From assembly GCA_002398485.1 (NCBI GenBank), contig DGYV01000020.1, positions 1-9,596 of the forward strand: DNA of 9,596 bases, read 5' to 3'. The position numbers and the translations under genes were made by a program. Positions 4,957 through 9,596 of the stretch are shown here, one piece after another (positions within the stretch are counted from its first letter, which is position 1; each line of letters starts with the position of its first letter). Source of the DNA: Peptococcaceae bacterium UBA4997. GTDB taxonomy: Bacteria; Bacillota; Dehalobacteriia; UBA4068; UBA4997. The notes beneath the pieces were generated by a model. The model saw nothing but the letters and a program-made list of their open reading frames with translations, was not told the DNA's origin and ran no database searches.

Positions 4957-5904
4957 ATGGAAAAGAAGGTTGCTGTTGTTGCAGTTGGGGGAAATTCTTT
5001 GATAACTGACAAAACAAAAACTTCCATGATGGATCAAATGGAAGCTGTTAAGGAAACCTGCAAACACTTGGCAGATATGGTAGAAGCAGGCTGGACTCTG
5101 GTTATTACTCACGGAAACGGCCCACAGGTTGGTTTTGGTCTTCGTCGCTGTGAATTGGCTGCCAAGGAACTGCCTATGGTTCCTTTGGAAGGTATTGGCG
5201 CTGAAACTCAGGGCAATATCGGTTATATGATGCAGCAGTGCTTGAAAAATGAATTAGAAAGCCGCGGCATCATGGATAAAGAAACCGCTACTGTTTTGAC
5301 TCAGTGTGAAGTTGAAGTTTCTGACCCTGCTTTTGAAAAACCCAGTAAACCCGTTGGCAGCTTCATGGATAAAGAAGAAGCTATGATGCATAAAGAAAAA
5401 GACGGTTGGGTAGTAGTTGAAGATGCTGGTCGTGGTTGGAGACGTGTTGTTCCCAGCCCCATTCCTTATAAAATTGTTGAAGAAAGCACCATCAAAATGC
5501 TCGTAGACGCAGGCATATTGGTAGTATCCACCGGTGGCGGCGGTATCCCTGTTGTACGCAATGCTAAAAAACAATTGGAAGGCGTTGCCGCTGTTATTGA
5601 TAAAGACTTTGCTTCTGCCTTACTGGCAAGCAACATAGGTGCAGATTTATTCCTTATTTCCACCGCGGTTCCCAAAGTAGCTTTGAACTTTGGCAAACCC
5701 GATCAAATCGATTTGGACAAAGTAACTGTTGAAGAACTTAAAAAATACCAAGCTGAAGGCCATTTTGCCGCAGGCTCTATGGGTCCTAAAATTTCCGCTA
5801 TACTCAACTTTATGAACAAAGGCGGTAAAGAAGCTTTGATCACTTGCCCTGAAAGCATTGTAGATGCTTTGGCAGGCAAAACAGGTACCAGAATAGTAAG
5901 ATAA
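4957..5904 (+). CDS. arcC: Carbamate kinase
   Basis: This 315-aa cytoplasmic enzyme of the amino-acid kinase family transfers the phosphate of carbamoyl phosphate to ADP, yielding ATP, CO2 and ammonia in the catabolic direction. The length is standard. Motifs in order are VAVGGNSL (8-15), THGNGPQVG (51-59), PSKPVGSF in the flexible lid (129-136), WRRVVPSPIP (161-170), the glycine loop STGGGGIPV (191-199), AVIDKDFASALLA (212-224) with the family lysine, and GSMGPKI (273-279). All expected catalytic segments are present. The ATG is preceded by AAGGAG (4938-4943), a slightly long 13 nt away. No arginine deiminase or ornithine carbamoyltransferase gene is adjacent. The neighbours are an IclR regulator and a xanthine dehydrogenase-type operon, which points to energy recovery from purine or related heterocycle breakdown rather than the arginine deiminase pathway. 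That role is an inference from context. Confidence 0.95.
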   Translation: MEKKVAVVAVGGNSLITDKTKTSMMDQMEAVKETCKHLADMVEAGWTLVITHGNGPQVGFGLRRCELAAKELPMVPLEGIGAETQGNIGYMMQQCLKNELESRGIMDKETATVLTQCEVEVSDPAFEKPSKPVGSFMDKEEAMMHKEKDGWVVVEDAGRGWRRVVPSPIPYKIVEESTIKMLVDAGILVVSTGGGGIPVVRNAKKQLEGVAAVIDKDFASALLASNIGADLFLISTAVPKVALNFGKPDQIDLDKVTVEELKKYQAEGHFAAGSMGPKISAILNFMNKGGKEALITCPESIVDALAGKTGTRIVR

Positions 5905-5950
5905 GCCCTTTTTAGTGAAAATAAATAGCTGTTTTTATAAAGATAATTAG

Positions 5951-5990
5951 CCGGTGAGTGGGGGCTCAGGGCTAAGCCTTCACTTATTGG
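5951..5990 (+). other. 16-bp stem-loop in the arcC-hydroxylase gap
   Basis: In plus-strand RNA, 5951-5966 pairs without interruption with 5975-5990 across an 8-nt loop (CAGGGCTA). Five of the sixteen pairs are GU, which would be mismatches on the minus strand, so the structure makes sense only as a plus-strand transcript. No U-tract follows at once (the nearest T-run begins near 6011), so it is not a standard terminator. Possible roles are transcript processing, protection of the 3' end or attenuation between the kinase and hydroxylase genes. Confidence 0.55.
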
Positions 5991-6036
5991 TGGTTAAATT
6001 ATATGATCTGGTTTTTTGTAAATTATATTTTACTGG

Positions 6037-6043
6037 TAAGGAG
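6037..6043 (+). promoter_or_regulatory. Ribosome binding site supporting the TTG start of the Mo subunit
   Basis: TAAGGAG lies 9 nt before the TTG at 6053. No ATG or GTG in this frame is similarly placed, and the protein's conserved N-terminus (GTETPRLDGVAKVTG) begins a few residues later, so TTG is the likely start. Confidence 0.8.
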
Positions 6044-6052
6044 TTGATTTAA

Positions 6053-8404
6053 TTGGTTGAAAAACGTATTGTTGGCACTGAAACACCGAGGTTGGACGGT
6101 GTTGCCAAAGTTACAGGTGCCCAAATGTATTCGTCTGACGTACATTTGCCTAATATGATGTGTGGTGTAATTATGCGCAGCCCTCATCCGCATGCAAAGA
6201 TTATCAGCATTGATACATCGGCAGCAGAGGCCATGGGTGCTATTTGCTTGACCAGAGATGATGTTAGTACTTATATGTACAACGAACGCTTGGTCAGCGT
6301 ACCCTCCGCTACTTACAGGGACCGTACACTGCTTCCCATAGAAAGGGTAAGACACGTTGGCGAACCTGTAATGGCAGTTGCTCACGAAACCGAGGAATTA
6401 GCTTACAAAGCTATGCAGTTGGTTAAAGTAGAGTATGAAGTGTTGCCCTTTGTTTTAGACCCTGAGGAAGCAATGAAAGATGGTGCTCCTCAGCTTTATG
6501 ATGAAATTTGGTACGGTTTGGAAAAAGGTAAGGTTCATAACAACAAAGGCGTTATTCGTAATGTTGAAGAAGGTAATGTGGATGAAGCCTTTGCTGCTCC
6601 GGGCGTAAAGGTTTATGAAAGCGATTTTACTTTGAACCGTATTTACCACAATCAGTTGGAAACTAAAACCGCTGTTTGTGCAATGCAGCCTGATGGTAGT
6701 ATAGATGTATATTCCACTACCCAATCCATTCATGGTTCCCGTATTATTATAAGCAAGCTCTTGGGCTTGCCCTTCTGCAAAGTAAACGTTAAGAAAATGG
6801 CTATTGGCGGCGGCTTCGGTTCCAGTATCCAAATCAATACTGTAACCCCCATTTGCGCGGCTTTGGCTCAAAAAGCCAAAAGGCCTGTACGCATTGCTTC
6901 TTCCCGTGAAGAAGACTTCTACAGCCATCATAAATATCCCACTAAGTTCCATCTGCGCTTAGGCGTTGATCCGGAAGGTACTTTGGTAGGCGGCCATGTT
7001 ACCGCTTTGGTAGATTTCGGTGCTCACCAAATCCAGCCTTTGGCTTATATGGGTTGTGTATCCGGTTGGTTTGCTGATATGTATAAATATAACAATAATA
7101 TCCGTTTTGAAGGTACCGCTGTTTATACCAATAAAACACCTTGCTGCGCTATGCAGGGTTATGGTAATCCTCAGATTAACTTCTGTGTTGAATCTTTGGT
7201 TGACGAGATTTGCAATGATAACGGCTGGGATGTTGTTGATTTCAAACTCAAAAATTACCGTGGTGTTGGCGATGAGTTCTGGGGCCAAGGTCCTACCATT
7301 CGCTCCATCATTAAAAGCTGTGGTGTTGAACAGTCTTTGGTTGAAGGCCGTGAAAAATTCAAATTCAACGAAAGAACGCCCTACACTGAAAAAAGTGGTC
7401 GTTTCCGTACTGGTACCGGCCTTGCTCGTGGCTTCCACTGCTCCGGTACAGGTGGTCCTTCAGAAGGTGAAGTTATTGACTTCTCCAGCTGCATGATCAA
7501 AATTAATGAAGACGGTTCTATAGACGTACTCACTCCATTAATGGATCATGGCGGTGGTACCTGGGATGCAGTTGCTAAAATAGCTGCAGATACCCTTTGT
7601 GTACCTCTTGATATGGTAGGTCTTTCCCCTGCAGAAACTCGTTCTACAGGCTTTGACGTAGCTACCCACGCTACCCGCGGTATTTACTGCGGTGGTGCTG
7701 CAGTATACCATGTAGCCAAAAAAGTAAAAGAAAAATTACTGGAAGTTGCCGGCAGGATTATGCTGGAAAACCCCAGCGATTTGGAAGTTGTTCGTGATGA
7801 TGAGCTTGGTCAGGCAGTAGTTCGTACTAAAGGTTATCACAGAAAATCCATGACCGCAGGTGAAATTGCCGATCATGCCCGTATTTTCAGCTGGGGCACC
7901 ATTGCTTATACCGACAGCTATCGTCAGAAAAACTGTCCTCCCTGTTTTGTTACTCACTTTGTTGAAGTAGAAGTGGATACCGAAACCGGTGAAGTAAAAA
8001 CTCCCAGGGTTCTTATGTATGCCGACTGCGGTACTTGTGTAAATCCTCAATTATTGGAAGGCCAGCTGGTTGGTTCTTATAATCGCGGTATCGGTTACGC
8101 ATTGTATGAGGATCTTCCGCATGATCCCAAAACAGGTGAATTGGCTTGTAAGGGTTTATTGGTTAACTACAAAACACCTACCTCTTACGAAATGCCAAGT
8201 ATTGCAAATACTAAAGTAGAAGTTTGCGATACTTATGAGCCTACGGGTCCTTTTGGTGCCAAAGGTATTGGTGAAGCAGCTTTGGCTTCCGTAAGCGCTG
8301 CTGTTGGTAACGCTATTTACAATGCTATTGGTATTCGGTTTACTGAATTACCGATTCTGCCCGAAAAAGTATTAGCGGCCATTAAAGAAAAAGAAGGCAA
8401 GTAA
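6053..8404 (+). CDS. xdhA: Xanthine dehydrogenase-family molybdenum hydroxylase, molybdopterin-binding subunit
   Basis: This 783-aa protein holds the Mo-pyranopterin cofactor and hydroxylates its substrate with water-derived oxygen. The N-terminal a/b-hammerhead domain (about 1-120) has RLDGVAKVTG and SPHPHAKI. The Mo-binding domains follow: TTQSIHGSR with Gln224, IGGGFG (251-256), AMQGYGNPQ (366-374), MDHGGGTWD (497-505) and GPFGAKGIGEAAL with Glu741, the family's catalytic base. Length and motif order are complete. Differences from animal xanthine dehydrogenase are clear: the GGGFGGKE motif reads GGGFGSSI, so the substrate-binding Glu is absent, and the FRGFG Arg is Gln368. The substrate is therefore uncertain: xanthine, another purine, or a different N-heterocycle or aldehyde. 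The FAD gene follows after 32 nt and the Fe-S gene overlaps it. The symbol follows the E. coli xdhABC order only. Translation starts at TTG. Confidence 0.88.
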   Translation: MVEKRIVGTETPRLDGVAKVTGAQMYSSDVHLPNMMCGVIMRSPHPHAKIISIDTSAAEAMGAICLTRDDVSTYMYNERLVSVPSATYRDRTLLPIERVRHVGEPVMAVAHETEELAYKAMQLVKVEYEVLPFVLDPEEAMKDGAPQLYDEIWYGLEKGKVHNNKGVIRNVEEGNVDEAFAAPGVKVYESDFTLNRIYHNQLETKTAVCAMQPDGSIDVYSTTQSIHGSRIIISKLLGLPFCKVNVKKMAIGGGFGSSIQINTVTPICAALAQKAKRPVRIASSREEDFYSHHKYPTKFHLRLGVDPEGTLVGGHVTALVDFGAHQIQPLAYMGCVSGWFADMYKYNNNIRFEGTAVYTNKTPCCAMQGYGNPQINFCVESLVDEICNDNGWDVVDFKLKNYRGVGDEFWGQGPTIRSIIKSCGVEQSLVEGREKFKFNERTPYTEKSGRFRTGTGLARGFHCSGTGGPSEGEVIDFSSCMIKINEDGSIDVLTPLMDHGGGTWDAVAKIAADTLCVPLDMVGLSPAETRSTGFDVATHATRGIYCGGAAVYHVAKKVKEKLLEVAGRIMLENPSDLEVVRDDELGQAVVRTKGYHRKSMTAGEIADHARIFSWGTIAYTDSYRQKNCPPCFVTHFVEVEVDTETGEVKTPRVLMYADCGTCVNPQLLEGQLVGSYNRGIGYALYEDLPHDPKTGELACKGLLVNYKTPTSYEMPSIANTKVEVCDTYEPTGPFGAKGIGEAALASVSAAVGNAIYNAIGIRFTELPILPEKVLAAIKEKEGK

Positions 8405-8436
8405 GAAAAAGCATTTATGTAAGAAGGGGTGAAATA

Positions 8437-9318
8437 ATGAATACCAGAATTATTCCAAAAGAATATAATTATACAGCACCGCAAACTTTGGCGGAAGCTT
8501 TGGACATTCTTAAACAAAAGAATGTAAGAGTTTTGGCAGGCGGTACAGACCTTATCGTAAGGCTCAAAATGGGCAGCGAGGAGGCTATGGAAACCATGCT
8601 GGATATCAAACGCATTCCTGAGTTGAAAGGTATTGCCTATTGTGAAAAAGGTGCCCATATTGGTGCTACCACAGCCTTGGCTGATATTGAAGAAAATGCA
8701 GAGATCATTAAAAACTATCCCGCGCTCCGTGATGCTTTGGTAGCTATGGCTGCTATCGCGGTTCGTCATATGGGAACCATCGGCGGCAACTTTGTAAACG
8801 CAAGTCCCGTTGCCGATACAGCTGGCCCTGTTATGGTTTACGGCGGCCAAGTTCATCTAAAAGGTCCTGAAGGTGAAAGAGTTATCCCTGCTGACGAATT
8901 TTTCGTAGGCCCCGGGAAAAGCCAACTCAAAGAAGGCGAACTCCTTACCGCTATCACTTTGCCCGTACAGCCCGCTGATTCCGGTGCGGCTTTCTTCAAG
9001 AAAACCCGCGTAAAACCCGATATTTCCAAAATCAGCACTACCGTATATGTGGAACGCGATGGTGAAACCATCACAAATTGCCGCATTGCCATGGGTGCTG
9101 TGGCAGCTAAGCCCATTACCCTTCCCGAAATAGCTAAAGAAGCTATTGGTAAAAAAGCAAGCAAAGCCTTGTTTGCGGAAATGGCCGCTAAAGTTGCCGA
9201 TACAATCAAACCTATCGATGACATCCGTTCTACTGCCGAATACCGCAAAGCTGTTGCCAATGTAATGGTAGCAGAAGCCTTCGAAGTAGCATGGAAGCGT
9301 GCAGGAGGTGCTCTGTAA
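8437..9318 (+). CDS. xdhB: Molybdenum hydroxylase FAD-binding subunit (CoxM/XdhB-like)
   Basis: This 293-aa subunit of the hydroxylase carries FAD and passes electrons from the Fe-S subunit to NAD+ or another acceptor. The two family FAD-binding motifs are present: VLAGGTDLIV (32-41) and TIGGNFVNASPVAD (114-127). A C-terminal CO-dehydrogenase-flavoprotein-type domain (about 183-288) follows, with ISKIS and RIAMGAVAAKPI. The length is normal, and there is no cysteine-rich insertion of the kind seen in 4-hydroxybenzoyl-CoA reductase. The ATG start has AAGGGG (8424-8429) 7 nt upstream. The stop codon TAA shares its last base with the ATG of the Fe-S gene, so the two are translationally coupled. 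The electron acceptor cannot be read from the sequence. Confidence 0.92.
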   Translation: MNTRIIPKEYNYTAPQTLAEALDILKQKNVRVLAGGTDLIVRLKMGSEEAMETMLDIKRIPELKGIAYCEKGAHIGATTALADIEENAEIIKNYPALRDALVAMAAIAVRHMGTIGGNFVNASPVADTAGPVMVYGGQVHLKGPEGERVIPADEFFVGPGKSQLKEGELLTAITLPVQPADSGAAFFKKTRVKPDISKISTTVYVERDGETITNCRIAMGAVAAKPITLPEIAKEAIGKKASKALFAEMAAKVADTIKPIDDIRSTAEYRKAVANVMVAEAFEVAWKRAGGAL

Positions 9319-9596
9319 TGGCAAAAAAAGAAATCACTTTAAATGTAAACGGCAAAGCTTACCAAGTAAGCGTAGAGCCTAATGAAATATTATTGAACGT
9401 ATTGCGTGATAAGTTGTTCCTTACCGGTTCTAAATATGGCTGCGGTATTGCTGAATGCGGCGCTTGCTCCATTTTGGTGGATGGTAAAGTGCAATTATCC
9501 TGCATGATCCCCGCAATAGCGGCTGAGGGCTGGAATATAACTACTGTTGAAGGCTTGGCAGATAAAGACGGTAACCTTAACCCCGTACAGCAGGCC
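9318..9596 (+). CDS. xdhC: Molybdenum hydroxylase [2Fe-2S] subunit (CoxS/XdhC-like), cut by window end
   Basis: The first 93 codons are present and open to the window edge. The plant-ferredoxin-type N-terminal domain is complete, with ligands Cys42, Cys47, Cys50 and Cys62 (C-x4-C-x2-C-x11-C) in GCGIAECGACSILVDG. The visible end, LNPVQQA, is where the helical second [2Fe-2S] domain begins, so its cysteines lie outside the window. Family members are about 150-165 aa, so roughly 60-70 residues are missing. The subunit wires electrons from the Mo site to FAD. AGGAGGTG (9303-9310), inside the end of the FAD gene, is 7 nt before the ATG, and the TAATG junction overlaps by one base. Order Mo-FAD-FeS matches E. 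coli xdhABC. Confidence 0.93.
   Translation, partial: MAKKEITLNVNGKAYQVSVEPNEILLNVLRDKLFLTGSKYGCGIAECGACSILVDGKVQLSCMIPAIAAEGWNITTVEGLADKDGNLNPVQQA

Noticed and set aside
4457..5017. A 186-codon minus-strand open frame opposite the IclR and carbamate kinase genes
   Set aside because: It lies antisense to two clear family proteins, its translation has no recognisable domain, and it has no ribosome binding site.
6455..7438. Two minus-strand open frames of about 160 codons within the Mo subunit gene
   Set aside because: Antisense shadows of a well-supported 783-aa protein; composition is unlike the real genes and no start signals are present.
1..9596. CRISPR array, tRNA, rRNA, transposase or prophage genes
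   Set aside because: None of their sequence hallmarks was seen on either strand.

Overview
The window looks like chromosomal DNA of an anaerobic, moderately AT-rich member of the Firmicutes (Bacillota). Evidence for this is the strong AGGAGG-type ribosome binding sites about 7 nt before most starts, sigma-A-type promoters (one matches the consensus exactly), TTG and GTG start codons, a methyltetrahydrofolate/corrinoid methyl-transfer pair and a molybdenum hydroxylase operon. The genus cannot be fixed from the sequence. No tRNA, rRNA, CRISPR array, transposase or phage gene was seen.

Left half, minus strand. Positions 130-1347 encode a membrane-anchored HtrA/DegP-type serine protease with one PDZ domain. 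A 508-nt gap (1348-1855) follows. It holds a compact noncoding element of about 160 bp with imperfect terminal inverted repeats and GC-rich internal hairpins (1551-1714), and a good intrinsic terminator (1777-1800) for the genes to its right. Positions 1856-2659 encode an AcsE-like methyltetrahydrofolate:corrinoid methyltransferase. Positions 2755-3390 encode its likely partner, a two-domain corrinoid protein. Each of the two genes has its own promoter candidate, and that of the methyltransferase is a perfect TTGACA-N17-TATAAT.

Middle. The 721-nt divergent gap 3391-4111 has no gene but much structure. It contains a perfect 17-bp inverted repeat, a possible three-way-junction fold that competes with it, dispersed copies of CCTGCTAGAA/CCTGCTA, short direct repeats and three near-consensus DnaA boxes. 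A promoter candidate for the rightward genes lies at 4044-4073.

Right half, plus strand. The order is an IclR-family regulator (4112-4867), a carbamate kinase (4957-5904), and then the three subunits of a xanthine dehydrogenase-family molybdenum hydroxylase: Mo subunit (6053-8404, TTG start), FAD subunit (8437-9318) and [2Fe-2S] subunit (9318 to the window end, truncated). The inferred logic is a regulated catabolic module. The hydroxylase oxidises an N-heterocycle, probably a purine, and downstream ring opening gives carbamoyl phosphate, from which the kinase makes ATP. The Mo subunit lacks residues used by animal xanthine dehydrogenase for purine binding, so the substrate should be left open. 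A 16-bp GU-containing hairpin lies between the kinase and the hydroxylase genes.
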